64,000 nucleotides of DNA from Rhizobium leguminosarum bv. trifolii WSM1325 (GCA_000023185.1 CP001624.1:1-64000); one strand, 5' to 3'. Numbered from the stretch's first letter, positions 40,197-49,639 are shown. A program made the numbers and translations. Notes: a model not told the origin generated them from the sequence alone.

Positions 40197-40240
40197 GTCT
40201 TTTCAACGGATTTGGTTCAGGCGTAATATATGTCAGGCGC

Positions 40241-41149
40241 TTAACTGCGGAAGAGCGACAGAATATTCTGCGACGACGAATTCGCGATCGATAGCGATTG
40301 GATCGCAAGCTGCTGTTGCGTTTGCAAGGCAGACAGCCTGCTCGACTCCTCCTCCATGTCGGCGTCGACCAGCCGTCCCACGCCCGACTCGATTGAATCG
40401 GACAGCGCACCGACGAAGTCTTCCTGCAGTTCGATGCGCGTCGAGATCGAACCCAGCTGCGCACCGGCAGAGGTCATTGCCGACAGCGCCGATTCGATGG
40501 TTGACAGCGCCGACTGGATCTGACCGGTGGTGAAGTCGGTAATGTCGAGCGAATAGACGGAATCGCCATTTGCGTCCACCGTTCCGAGGATGCCGGACGC
40601 GGTATCGATCGTCCCGCTGCTCATGCCGAACAACACGTTGCCCGTGGAGCTGGTATCCAGGGCATAATCCGTCACTTTAACGGAAACGGCGCCGGAGCCA
40701 TCGCGAACGAAGGACGACACGACGCTTTTCGTGCCGCTTTCGCCCGCGACCCAGTTCTCACCAGAGAACGACGCTGACTGGGCGATGCTCAGCAGCTGTT
40801 CCTGAAGCTGCGTGATTTCTTCCTGGACCTTGGATTTGTCGACACCGTCTTCCGTCGCTGCCACAAGCTTGGATTTGATCTCGTCGACGACATCGATCGC
40901 ATTTTCCATGGCCGTATAGGCAGTATCGACCTTTGCTGCGCCGAGGCCAAGGGCGTCGGAGACGGCCGAAAGCGCCTTGTTGTCGGACCGCATCGTGGTC
41001 GCGATCGACCAGTAGGCGGCGTTGTCGGATGCGGTGTCGACCCGATAGCCGGTAGAAACGCTGTTCTGCGTCGTTTCTAGGTTGGAGTTGATGCTGCGCA
41101 GCGTCTGAAGGGCAGACATCGCTGAATTGTTCGTATTGATGCTCGTCAT
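40241..41149 (-). CDS. Flagellin
   Basis: A 302-residue flagellin. The conserved N-terminal D0/D1 region (NNSAMSALQTLRSINSNLE) and C-terminal QQLAIQSLSIANSSSQNIL are present with a short variable centre, as in rhizobial flagellins. It stands alone with no flagellar genes nearby, as found for some secondary flagellins of R. leguminosarum. A perfect GGTACTT/AAGTACC palindrome lies about 130 bp upstream. Exported by the flagellar type III system; no signal peptide. Confidence 0.93.
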   Translation of the reverse strand: MTSINTNNSAMSALQTLRSINSNLETTQNSVSTGYRVDTASDNAAYWSIATTMRSDNKALSAVSDALGLGAAKVDTAYTAMENAIDVVDEIKSKLVAATEDGVDKSKVQEEITQLQEQLLSIAQSASFSGENWVAGESGTKSVVSSFVRDGSGAVSVKVTDYALDTSSTGNVLFGMSSGTIDTASGILGTVDANGDSVYSLDITDFTTGQIQSALSTIESALSAMTSAGAQLGSISTRIELQEDFVGALSDSIESGVGRLVDADMEEESSRLSALQTQQQLAIQSLSIANSSSQNILSLFRS

Positions 41150-41728
41150 TGGAAGTTCGACCCGTCCATGAGTTGGATGTGTTGCATCCCGGGTGAATCC
41201 GGGCCGTGGCGAGCAGCCTCATGCTTATCGACCCGTGTTCGGAAAGGTCAATTCGCCATCGTTGAGTTAATTATGGTACTTAAAAGTACCTTAATAGTTA
41301 ACGCGAAGGACGAGTCGACACTTTTTGCATGAATACGCCGCGAAGGCTCGGCTGCTTGATTTGACGGTCGTTTTTCGTGAGGTCCAGATAAATGTCTGCC
41401 GGGAGCCGGTCCGAAAGGCGCTTCAGAAATTTCCAACCGGCAATTGACGTCTCGGCGGGAAACTGACTATCAATCTTAAATCAATTTGATTGACTTCAAA
41501 ACAACGGGCTCGCGGGCATGAGGTTGAGCAAGGCTGCACCGCGCCACTTCCATCGGAGCCAGCTTCGCGGCAGCTACCGCCTCCGACCGGCTGGGCCTAC
41601 GCGATCGTCGGCAACGTCACACCCTCGGCCTTCCACGAAAAGGCCGCTTGCCCCATGCCGATCCCCAATTCCGCTCCGGTAGTGCGCCGGAATACTCATG
41701 ATCCGAACTCCAAGAAGAAAGAGTGACC
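41150..41728. other. Intergenic region between flagellin and hexosaminidase
   Basis: 580 bp. Contains the flagellin promoter and the palindrome at 41275-41290. A 78-codon plus-strand frame near 41490 has no family features and is not called. Confidence 0.4.
41275..41290. promoter_or_regulatory. Palindrome upstream of flagellin, candidate activator site
   Basis: GGTACTT-AA-AAGTACC, perfect 7-bp arms, flanked by TTAA-rich sequence (GTTAATTAT on one side, TTAATAGTTAAC on the other). Position and symmetry suggest a motility regulator site; the regulator is unknown. Confidence 0.4.
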
Positions 41729-43750
41729 ATGTCCACATCGCGACCGAAAGCCCTGCGGCTTGAAACCCTTTGGAACCCGCCTGCTGACGGTAAGGAATTC
41801 TCCTACGTCCTGCGTCTCAAGAACCTCGGCACCGAGCCGCTTTCGAATTTCTCCCTCTGCGTGAGCGGCCCAGGCCGTGTCGATCCGGCCGGTCGTGTCG
41901 AAGGCGCCACGGTTTCGCAGCGGCTCTCGAATTTCACCGAATTCCAGCCACCGGCCAATTTCGTTCTCGGCGCCGGCGAGACGTGGACGATATCGGTCCA
42001 TGCACTGAGCTGGCAGTTCCGTCACTGGACGGACGGCGCGACAAGCGGTTATCTCGCGCTTTCCGATGGAAGCACGATCGTGCTCAGCATAGAGCCGACG
42101 CGATCTTCGGTCAGCAATGCGCCGCTGAAGCGTGGCGCCGAGATCTATCCGGTTCCCATCAATGCGCCCGTTCAGGTGTCGATCATCCCCTGGCCGAACC
42201 ATGTGGCGGTCACTTCCCGCCGGCCGCTGCCGGCCGGTTTTGCGCCGCAGTCGCAGAGCGCTGCAGGGGAGGCGGCATCAAGAAGTTTCGCAGCGCTGGT
42301 CGAGCATCTCTTTGCCGTCGAAGGCATTATGCGGAGCGAGGCGGAAGGCGCGGTTCCGGTTGCCCTGAAGGATGCCGCCGGGCTCGGGCCGGAGGCCTAT
42401 CGGCTGAGCTTCGAGGGTGAGGCGATCACGATCGAGGCAAGCAGCCAGACCGGCTTTCTCTACGGCCTCGTCACGCTCGGCCAGATCTGGCGCGGTGCAA
42501 GGCTGCATCCCGAGGTCTTCCAGTTTCCGGCTTCCGGCGAGATCGTCGATGAGCCGTCAATGGGCTGGCGCGGCCTGCATCTCGACGTCGCCCGCCAGTT
42601 CTACGGTGCGGCTGAGGTCAAGAAACTGCTGGCGGTGCTTGCCTGGAACAAGCTCAACCGTTTCCACTGGCACCTTTCCGACGACGAAGCATGGCGCGTC
42701 GAGATCGACGCCTATCCTGATTTGACCGCGGTCGGTGCCTGGCGCGGCCACGGTCTTGCCGTTCCGCCGCTGCTCGGTTCGAGCCCGGCCCGCACCGGCG
42801 GTTATTACACCAAGGCTTCGATCCGCGAGATCGTCGCCCATGCCAAGAGCTTCGGCGTGGAGATCGTGCCGGAGATCGATGTCCCCGGCCATTGCTACGC
42901 CATGCTGCAGGCGATACCGGAGCTGCGCGATCCGGCCGAGGCCGGCAGCTATTATTCGGTTCAGGGCTTTCCCGACAATTGCATCAATCCGGCCCGCGAG
43001 AAGACCTATGAGATCATCGAAACGATCCTCTTAGAACTCATCGAGCTCTTTCCGTTCAAGGTCATCCATCTCGGCGCCGACGAAGTTCCGCTTGGCGCGT
43101 GGTCCGGCTCGCCGGAAGCGCTCGAGCGCCTGCGCACGGTGGCGGGCGACGAGGTTGCCGATGCGCATGCCAAGCGGCTGAACGTCGTGACCAATACCCA
43201 CGGTGCCGACGACATCCACGGCTCGGGCGCCGCCATCCTGCAGGCGGAGTTCCTGAACCGCGTCCAGCGCTTCCTTGCGAGCAAGGGCTGCATCACCGGC
43301 GGCTGGGAAGAGGCGGCCCACGGCGATGTCATCGACAAATCGAAGAGTTATCTCTGCAGCTGGCGCAATGTCGAGGTCTCTGCCGAACTTGCCGAGCGCG
43401 GCTACGAAATGGTCGTCTGCCCCGGACAGGTCTACTACCTCGACATGGCGCTCAGGCCCGACTGGGACGAGCCCGGCGCCAGTTGGGCGGGGACTTCGGA
43501 CGCCGAGAAGCTCTACAATTTTGATCCCATCGGCGGCTGGACGGCGAGCCAGAAACAGAAACTCCTCGGCATCCAGGCCTGCATCTGGTCCGAGCCGATG
43601 ACGGATCGCGCCGTTTTCGACCGCCTCGTCTTCCCCCGCCTTTCCGCACTTGCCGAAACGGGCTGGACGAAGCCGTCATCCAAGTCGTGGGAGCGCTTCA
43701 GGGCGCTCGCAGGACTGATGCCGCTGCTCTACGGGCTGCAACAGTCGTAG
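41729..43750 (+). CDS. Beta-N-acetylhexosaminidase, GH20
   Basis: A 673-residue GH20 enzyme. An N-terminal domain precedes a GH20b-like domain (residues about 130-270) and a catalytic barrel that begins at GWRGLHLDVARQFY. The catalytic pair Asp451-Glu452 sits in HLGADEVPLG; NRFHWHLSDDEAWRVEI and GGWEEAAHG are further signatures. It removes terminal GlcNAc/GalNAc from chito-oligosaccharides or glycans. No clear signal peptide. ATG 41729 is chosen over a GTG at 41723. Confidence 0.92.
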   Translation: MSTSRPKALRLETLWNPPADGKEFSYVLRLKNLGTEPLSNFSLCVSGPGRVDPAGRVEGATVSQRLSNFTEFQPPANFVLGAGETWTISVHALSWQFRHWTDGATSGYLALSDGSTIVLSIEPTRSSVSNAPLKRGAEIYPVPINAPVQVSIIPWPNHVAVTSRRPLPAGFAPQSQSAAGEAASRSFAALVEHLFAVEGIMRSEAEGAVPVALKDAAGLGPEAYRLSFEGEAITIEASSQTGFLYGLVTLGQIWRGARLHPEVFQFPASGEIVDEPSMGWRGLHLDVARQFYGAAEVKKLLAVLAWNKLNRFHWHLSDDEAWRVEIDAYPDLTAVGAWRGHGLAVPPLLGSSPARTGGYYTKASIREIVAHAKSFGVEIVPEIDVPGHCYAMLQAIPELRDPAEAGSYYSVQGFPDNCINPAREKTYEIIETILLELIELFPFKVIHLGADEVPLGAWSGSPEALERLRTVAGDEVADAHAKRLNVVTNTHGADDIHGSGAAILQAEFLNRVQRFLASKGCITGGWEEAAHGDVIDKSKSYLCSWRNVEVSAELAERGYEMVVCPGQVYYLDMALRPDWDEPGASWAGTSDAEKLYNFDPIGGWTASQKQKLLGIQACIWSEPMTDRAVFDRLVFPRLSALAETGWTKPSSKSWERFRALAGLMPLLYGLQQS

Positions 43751-43788
43751 CGCTCCGTTTGGGCCGCCGGTTTTGATTTAAGGATCAC

Positions 43789-43820
43789 CCTTGCCATTGC
43801 CGGAGGCGGTGATGGCAAGG
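43789..43820. terminator. Bidirectional terminator hairpin, GH20 gene / hxlR
   Basis: CCTTGCCAT pairs with ATGGCAAGG (perfect 9 bp, with inner wobble and G-C pairs). It lies between two convergent stops, 39 and 16 bases away. Confidence 0.65.
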
Positions 43821-43835
43821 ATACTGACATCGCTT

Positions 43836-44312
43836 TCAAAGGGCGTTGTCAGGTGCCGCTCCATCTGCCGCGGGCAGCTCGCATTCGGGTGCGGCGATAC
43901 GAATAGGACGGGTTCCAATCTCCGCGCCGGTCGCGCGGTCGATTGTGAGGGGATCGATCTCCGTTCCGGTTGCAGCGTCAAAGAAACGGGTGACTGCACC
44001 GCCGCTGCGATGCTTGCGGCCCCAGGCGCCGATCGCAAACAGCACCGGCAGAAAGTCGCGGCCGGCTTCGGTCAGCACATATTCATCGCGCGGCGGACGC
44101 TCGGAATAGCGACGCTTTTCCAGCAATCCTTCCTCGGTCAGCGATGACAGCCGCCCCGTCAGCATTGTCGGGACGATGCCGAGGCTTTTGCGAAATTCAT
44201 CGAAGCGGGTCAGCCCCGCATGGGCGTCGCGCATGATCAACATGCTCCACGCATCGCCGACGAGTGCCAGGCTACGGGCGATCAGGCAGGGCTGGTTCGA
44301 AAGATTCTTCAT
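43836..44312 (-). CDS. HxlR-family transcriptional regulator
   Basis: A 158-residue winged-helix regulator: CLIARSLALVGDAWSMLIMRD, FRKSLGIVPTMLTGRLSSL and the wing YSERPPRDEYVLTEAG are the HxlR pattern. It is divergent from an SDR gene; a perfect 15-bp palindrome (44339-44353) lies 27 bp upstream of its ATG and is a probable operator for both. Confidence 0.88.
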   Translation of the reverse strand: MKNLSNQPCLIARSLALVGDAWSMLIMRDAHAGLTRFDEFRKSLGIVPTMLTGRLSSLTEEGLLEKRRYSERPPRDEYVLTEAGRDFLPVLFAIGAWGRKHRSGGAVTRFFDAATGTEIDPLTIDRATGAEIGTRPIRIAAPECELPAADGAAPDNAL

Positions 44313-44338
44313 GTCGATATCTTTTTAGTAGTGACTTG

Positions 44339-44353
44339 CTATCAATTTGATAG
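44339..44353. promoter_or_regulatory. HxlR operator candidate
   Basis: CTATCAA-T-TTGATAG, perfect 7-bp arms, extended by TT..AA two bases further out, in the 90-bp divergent gap. Confidence 0.65.
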
Positions 44354-44402
44354 TAACAGAATGCGCATGGATATTCCACGACAAAAACGAAGGCAGACGT
44401 CG

Positions 44403-45218
44403 ATGAGCAAAAGAGAACGCGGCATTGCCCTGGTCACAGGGGCTTCTTCCGGCATCGGGCTGGTAACGGCGAAGGCCTTGCTACGCGACGGCTACAAGGT
44501 GTTCGGCACCAGCCGAAAGCCGATGGCCGACACCGCCGACGGCATCACCATGCTGGTTTGCGACGTCATCGACGATCAATCGGTGCAGAGCGTCGTCGAT
44601 GAGGTTCTGAAGCGCACGGGAAGGATCGATCTGCTGGTCAACAATGCCGGGATCGGCCTGCTCGGCGGCGCCGAGGAGTCGACGACGGAGCAGGCCAAAG
44701 CCGTGTTCGACGTCAACGTCTTCGGCACGATGCGCATGACCAATGCAGTGCTGCCAGTGATGCGGCGGCAGCGTAGCGGCCGGATCATCAACCTGAGCTC
44801 GATCCTTGGGCTGATCCCGGCGCCCTTCAACGCGCTTTACGCAGCGACCAAACACGCGATCGAAGGCTATTCGGAATCCCTCGACCATGAAGTGCGCACA
44901 CAGGGCATCCGCGTCGTGCTCGTCGAACCGGGTGTCACCCGCACCTCCTTCGAGGAGAACATCACGCGCCCCGACCGGCCGCTTGCCGTCTATGATGCGG
45001 TGCGCGCCGACGCGGAGAGGCTGATGCGCGAGATCGTCTCAAAAGGCGATGCGCCCGAGGTGGTCGCCGCAACCGTCATCCGGGCTGCCAATGCAGCCTC
45101 GCCCAGGAGACGCTACACAGCCGGAAAGGCCGCAGGACAGATCCGTTTCATCCGCCGCTTCTTGCCCGAGTCCTTCGTCGACAAGAACCTCCGGAAATTC
45201 AACAAACTTCCCGATTGA
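44403..45218 (+). CDS. Short-chain dehydrogenase/reductase
   Basis: A 271-residue classical SDR: TGASSGIG near the N terminus, NNAGIGLLGG, a serine in NLSSILG and YAATKHA with the catalytic Tyr and Lys. ATG 44403 gives the usual length (ATG 44361 is possible). It is divergent from hxlR and 50 bp before an MDR oxidoreductase gene; together they look like an HxlR-controlled redox pair. Confidence 0.88.
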   Translation: MSKRERGIALVTGASSGIGLVTAKALLRDGYKVFGTSRKPMADTADGITMLVCDVIDDQSVQSVVDEVLKRTGRIDLLVNNAGIGLLGGAEESTTEQAKAVFDVNVFGTMRMTNAVLPVMRRQRSGRIINLSSILGLIPAPFNALYAATKHAIEGYSESLDHEVRTQGIRVVLVEPGVTRTSFEENITRPDRPLAVYDAVRADAERLMREIVSKGDAPEVVAATVIRAANAASPRRRYTAGKAAGQIRFIRRFLPESFVDKNLRKFNKLPD

Positions 45219-45268
45219 TCCTGGCTTGCCGCATTGTCGGCTCATCACAAAAACGAAAGTTCGCCCTT

Positions 45269-46270
45269 ATGAAAGCATTCCTGATCGATCACTACAAGAA
45301 AGGCGGCGCCCTCAGGCTCGGCCAGAGCCCTGAACCTCTGCTGCGCGAGAATGACGTCATGGTCGAGATCCATGCCGCTAGCGTGAACCCGCTGGATGCC
45401 AAGATACGGGACGGAGAGTTCAAGCTGATCCTGCCTTACCGGCTTCCCTTGGTTCTCGGCAATGATGTCGCTGGTGTCGTGGTCCGGGTGGGCGCCAATG
45501 TCCGGCAATTCAAACCCGGCGACGCGGTCTATGCGCGTCCCGGCAAGGATCGCATCGGCACCTTCGCCGAGTATATCGCCATCGACGCTGCCGATGTTGC
45601 GCTGAAACCCGCCAATCTCAGCATGGAAGAAGCCGCATCCATTCCGCTTGTGGCACTGACCGCATGGCAGGCGCTGGTCGAGCGCGCCAAGCTGCAGAAG
45701 GGCCAAAGGGTGCTGATCCATGCGGGCTCCGGCGGCGTCGGCACCATCGCCATCCAGCTTGCCAAACATCTCGGCGCCCATGTGGCGACGACCGTGAGCA
45801 CGGCAAATATCGATCTGGTGAAAAGCCTCGGCGCCGATGTGGTGGTCGATTACAGGAAGGACGACTTCGAAAAGGTGCTGAAGGGCTATGACGTGGTGCT
45901 GAACAGCCTCGGCAAGGAGACGCTGGAGAAATCGCTCGCCGTCCTGAAGCCCGGCGGCAAGCTGATCTCGATATCAGGTCCGCCCGATCCCGATTTCGCC
46001 CGGCAAAACGGTTTCGGCTTTCTGCTGCAGCAGGTCATGCGCTTCTTGAGCTTCGGCATCCGGCGGAAATCGAAAAGCCGGGGGATCGGCTATTCCTTCC
46101 TCTTCATGACGGCAAACGGCGCGCAACTCGGCAAGATCACCGCGCTCATCGAGGCGGGCGCCATCCGCCCCGTCATCGACCGGGCCTTCCCGTTCGAGAA
46201 GACCAACGAGGCGCTGGATTATGTGGAAACCGGACGCGTCAAGGGAAAGGTCGTCATCGCGGTGAAGTGA
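45269..46270 (+). CDS. NADP-dependent MDR/quinone oxidoreductase
   Basis: A 333-residue zinc-free MDR protein. It has a GroES-like N-terminal domain (ASVNPLDAKIRDG, VLGNDVAGVVVRVG) and a Rossmann domain with LIHAGSGGVGTIAIQLAKHLGA. The start is at 45269. It probably reduces a quinone or enone with NADPH and follows the SDR gene in the same direction. A CGCTCGG/CCGAGCG hairpin (46291-46309) after it may terminate. Confidence 0.87.
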   Translation: MKAFLIDHYKKGGALRLGQSPEPLLRENDVMVEIHAASVNPLDAKIRDGEFKLILPYRLPLVLGNDVAGVVVRVGANVRQFKPGDAVYARPGKDRIGTFAEYIAIDAADVALKPANLSMEEAASIPLVALTAWQALVERAKLQKGQRVLIHAGSGGVGTIAIQLAKHLGAHVATTVSTANIDLVKSLGADVVVDYRKDDFEKVLKGYDVVLNSLGKETLEKSLAVLKPGGKLISISGPPDPDFARQNGFGFLLQQVMRFLSFGIRRKSKSRGIGYSFLFMTANGAQLGKITALIEAGAIRPVIDRAFPFEKTNEALDYVETGRVKGKVVIAVK

Positions 46271-46298
46271 GGTTTGGGAAGGCCGAAGAGCGCTCGGT

Positions 46299-46350
46299 TT
46301 AGCCGAGCGGCTTTTGCAGGACGTCGAAGCGCGGACCGATTTCGGAAAAG
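46299..46350 (-). pseudogene. Remnant of a ROK repressor 3' end
   Basis: On the minus strand this reads FSEIGPRFDVLQKPLG-stop, nearly the same as the C terminus of the intact ROK gene (FSETNPRFDVLQKPLG). At DNA level 46303-46350 matches 48345-48392 at 45 of 48 bases. No upstream ROK coding sequence remains here. Confidence 0.7.
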
Positions 46351-46375
46351 AAAAGTGCGCTCGAGCGAAGCGGCT

Positions 46376-47263
46376 TCACGGTCGTTGCCGGTAGGCTGAG
46401 GGTGTAACACCTGTGCCCGACTTGAATGCCCGCGTCATGTGGCTCTGGCTGCTGAAGCCGCAGGCCGAAGCGATCTGCGCGATCGGGTCCATGCCTGATA
46501 ACATCGATTTGGCGCGCTCGATACGCCGGTGAGCCACCCAGCCATGCGGGGACACACCATAGCTTGCCCGGAACATCCGCTGAAAATGAAAGGCGCTGAG
46601 CTGCCCGATCGTCGCCAGATCCTGCAAGCGGATCGTCTCACCGAGATGGGCCTCGATATACTCCAGACTCCGGCGCCGCACATGAGGAGCGAGCCCGCCG
46701 CTGATCGCGCAGGGACGCATCCCTCCATAACGCGGATCAACGAAGAAATCGTTGATCGCCTGCGTCATCGCTTCCTCAGCCAGCAGATGACCGCCCGTCA
46801 CCATCGCTTTCGTCATCTGCCGAAGCGTGTGCGCCAAGACGGGCGCATCTGCGAAGGTTAATTCGGGAAGAGCCATGAGCCGAGCATCGCGGTCAAACGT
46901 CTCGGCAAACATCCGGCGCATCTGGTCGTCGGGAACATACAGATGGACGAATTGGGAGAAATCGGTGATTTCCCATTCGGAAGAGTGCTCCTGTGGCATG
47001 ATGCACAGCACTCCCGGACGGCCGCGAGCGGCGGGGCTGCCATCCAGACGACGCGTTCCGGCGCCGCCTCTCAGATAAAGACTGAACGTATGATCGTTCG
47101 GCCGCTGATAGCTCATCCTGTCGTGTGCATTGCTCCAGATGGCAGCTGATCGCCCGAACCCCAGATCGATGGACTGTGACATCTGCGCAGTGGGAGATGC
47201 GGATAGAAACCTGAAAACCGAGGGGTGACTATATTTCACCAATTCTTCCCCACACCTGATCAT
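46376..47263 (-). CDS. AraC-family transcriptional regulator
   Basis: A 295-residue regulator. The C-terminal pair of helix-turn-helix motifs (LQDLATIGQLSAFHFQRMFRASYG and PIAQIASACGFSSQSHMTRAFK) is typical of AraC/XylS; the N-terminal part is a cupin-like sensor. ATG 47263 is used; the frame is open to 47344. It is divergent from an EamA exporter gene, which it may control. Confidence 0.87.
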   Translation of the reverse strand: MIRCGEELVKYSHPSVFRFLSASPTAQMSQSIDLGFGRSAAIWSNAHDRMSYQRPNDHTFSLYLRGGAGTRRLDGSPAARGRPGVLCIMPQEHSSEWEITDFSQFVHLYVPDDQMRRMFAETFDRDARLMALPELTFADAPVLAHTLRQMTKAMVTGGHLLAEEAMTQAINDFFVDPRYGGMRPCAISGGLAPHVRRRSLEYIEAHLGETIRLQDLATIGQLSAFHFQRMFRASYGVSPHGWVAHRRIERAKSMLSGMDPIAQIASACGFSSQSHMTRAFKSGTGVTPSAYRQRP

Positions 47264-47393
47264 GCCGCGCGAACAATACCGGCGGACGACCAGTATGGCG
47301 AGCCGGAAGTCCGGGCAAATCGATTTCGTAGCAAGAATCTGCAAGAGGCCTGCTCGCGGTTCGCCTATTGGTCGGGAAAACGAGGATCACGCC

Positions 47394-48305
47394 ATGGCAA
47401 ATGCCGCTCTTTTCATCGCCACCGTCCTGATATGGGGCACGACCTGGATCGCCATTGCGATGCAGGTCGGTCCCGTGCCGGTCTTGGTCTCGGTCTTCTA
47501 CAGATTTGCGGTTGCAGCAGCTATCCTCGTCGCCATCCTGGTTGTCATGCGGCGGCTCAAGCTGCCTGCCTTGCGCGATCAACCTTTCATCCTTGCGCAA
47601 GCGCTCTGCCTGTTCAGCCTCAATTTCATCTGTTTCTACAACGCCGCCGCCTCTATCCCGTCCGGGCTGATCTCGGTGATCTTCTCGCTCGCAACGATCT
47701 ACAACGCCGTCAATGCGCGCCTCTTCTTCGGCGACCGCATTACCGGCCGCACGCTTCTCGCAGCCGCGCTCGGAGCAACCGGGCTTCTGCTTCTTTTCGG
47801 ACATGACGTTGTCGTCGATTTCGATATGGCCACGTTGAAAGGGATCGGACTCGCAGCGCTTGGCACGCTGTTCTTCTCGCTGGGCAATATGGCATCGCGT
47901 CGAAACAGCGCGGTCGGAATCTCACCGCTGACCGCCAACGCCTGGGGCATGACCTATGGCGCGATTATCCTGCTCTTCCTGATTGCCGTGACGCGAACGC
48001 CGATCGTGGCACCGCCTAACATCACCTATCTTGCCGCCATGCTCTATCTTGCGGCAATCGGATCGGTGATCGGCTTCACCACCTACCTCATGCTGGTGTC
48101 GCGCATCGGCTCCTCGCGCGCCGCCTATGCCACCGTCCTGTTCCCGATCGTCGCCCTGTCGTTGTCGACGGTTTTCGAGGGCTACCACTGGAGCGGTCTG
48201 GGCCTGTTCGGCCTGGCGCTGACGCTTCTCGGCAACGTGGTCATCTTTGCGCCACCTCTAGCCCGTCGCCCGCAGTCAGATGCGAGGCTGCCCGCTGGCG
48301 GATGA
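47394..48305 (+). CDS. EamA/DMT-family membrane exporter
   Basis: A 303-residue protein with ten membrane helices and two EamA repeats (start MANAALFIATVLIWGTTW, an N-terminal WGxxW signature). GAGGA precedes the ATG at 47394. Such proteins export amino acids or metabolites; substrate unknown. The araC-eamA unit is flanked by a 48-bp direct repeat derived from the ROK gene. Confidence 0.87.
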   Translation: MANAALFIATVLIWGTTWIAIAMQVGPVPVLVSVFYRFAVAAAILVAILVVMRRLKLPALRDQPFILAQALCLFSLNFICFYNAAASIPSGLISVIFSLATIYNAVNARLFFGDRITGRTLLAAALGATGLLLLFGHDVVVDFDMATLKGIGLAALGTLFFSLGNMASRRNSAVGISPLTANAWGMTYGAIILLFLIAVTRTPIVAPPNITYLAAMLYLAAIGSVIGFTTYLMLVSRIGSSRAAYATVLFPIVALSLSTVFEGYHWSGLGLFGLALTLLGNVVIFAPPLARRPQSDARLPAGG

Positions 48306-48340
48306 GGGGCCGGCCTCGGCAATCTCCGGGGCGGAGGTAG

Positions 48341-49543
48341 CTAACCGAGCGGCTTTTGCAGGACGTCGAAGCGCGGATTGGTTTCGGAAAAGATCGGCAG
48401 GGCGGCGGCGCCGAGGATTGCCGTATCCTTGCCGGTCATGCCGATCATCACCCGAGGTACCGCCCGCTTCTGGTTGGGATCGATGGGGGTGTGCAGCGGC
48501 TCCAGCCGCTCTGCAAGCCGAAGCATCAGCGAGGTCGATATGCTGCCGCCGAGCACGATGGTCTGCGGATCAAAGGCAAGCTCCAGAAAATCGACGGTCT
48601 GTCGCAGCGGCTGGACGGCTTGATCCAGCCAAACATCGAGGCCTTCGCCGCCCTTGGCGATCAGCGCATCGAGATCGTCGGACGACAGCTCCTCGGCATT
48701 GGCAATGCCCATGAATTCGTATGCAACGGCCGGCGAGACGTAGCGATCCAGACAGCCGCGCTTGCCACAGCTGCAGAGCTTGCCATGCGGTTCGACGATG
48801 ATATGGCCGATCTCGCCGGCATTGTTGCGGCTGCCCTTGTAGAGGTGGCCGTCGAGGAACATTCCGGCGCCGATGCCACCGCCGCCCGCAAGAAACAGAT
48901 AGACGAAGCTGCCCAAACCGCGGGCGACACCATGAAGACGCTCGCCGATCGCTGCTGCCGTCGCATCATTCTCGACCAGCACCGGCACTTTTATCCGCTG
49001 TTCCAGCTCATGCCGGACAGGAAAGTCCTGCCAGCCGGGCAGGTTCAGCGGACTGAGCGACGTGGTGCCGCCATCGGCATAACGGCCGGGCAGGGCCATC
49101 CCGACGCCCAGCAGCCGGTTCCGGTCGAATGCGAAGGCCTCCTGAAGATCCTCGACTATTGCTTGGAGCGCCGGCATGGCCCTTTGCGGATCGGGATGTT
49201 CGACGTGGCGCTCGATGCGCGCGCAGACAGCGCCGGAGAGATCCGTCAGAACCCCGCTGGCGCGCTGGCGGCCAAGTTCGAGACCGATCGAATAAGCGCC
49301 GCGCGGATTGATGGAGTAGGGGATGATCGGCTGGCCGCGCGCTAGCTTCTGTGCCTGGGATGGGACGAGAAGGTGCGACCTCTCCAGTTCCTCGACGATA
49401 TTTGACACGGTCTGGGCAGTCAGCGCCGTCATCCGGGCGATCGCCGCGCGCGACAAGGGACCGTTCGTGCGGACAGCCTCGATCACCACACGCCGGTTGT
49501 GAGACTTGGCCTGCTCGAGATTCGTGCCGGAGATCGCCTTCAT
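48341..49543 (-). CDS. ROK-family transcriptional repressor (NagC/XylR-like)
   Basis: A 400-residue ROK protein. The N-terminal helix-turn-helix (NGPLSRAAIARMTALTAQTVS) precedes an ASKHA sugar-binding domain with DATAAAIGE and AGGGGIGAG, an N-acetyl-mannosamine-kinase-like EIGHI segment and the zinc motif CSCGKRGCLD. It likely senses a sugar for a nearby transporter or catabolic operon. Its last 16 codons are duplicated at 46299-46350. Confidence 0.9.
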   Translation of the reverse strand: MKAISGTNLEQAKSHNRRVVIEAVRTNGPLSRAAIARMTALTAQTVSNIVEELERSHLLVPSQAQKLARGQPIIPYSINPRGAYSIGLELGRQRASGVLTDLSGAVCARIERHVEHPDPQRAMPALQAIVEDLQEAFAFDRNRLLGVGMALPGRYADGGTTSLSPLNLPGWQDFPVRHELEQRIKVPVLVENDATAAAIGERLHGVARGLGSFVYLFLAGGGGIGAGMFLDGHLYKGSRNNAGEIGHIIVEPHGKLCSCGKRGCLDRYVSPAVAYEFMGIANAEELSSDDLDALIAKGGEGLDVWLDQAVQPLRQTVDFLELAFDPQTIVLGGSISTSLMLRLAERLEPLHTPIDPNQKRAVPRVMIGMTGKDTAILGAAALPIFSETNPRFDVLQKPLG

Positions 49544-49639
49544 GTCGCCTTCAAAGGAAATGGTGCGTCACCCTTGTCACAAGACGAACACCGATGAAAG
49601 CCGCATTCTTCGTCTGGTCCCATTTGCCAATGGTGTCGA

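Noticed and set aside
41490..41726. 78-codon frame before the GH20 gene
   Set aside because: No ribosome site or recognisable domain; overlaps the probable GH20 leader.
49129..49345. Plus-strand frames antisense to the ROK gene
   Set aside because: Shadow frames; the minus strand encodes a complete ROK repressor with HTH and zinc motif.
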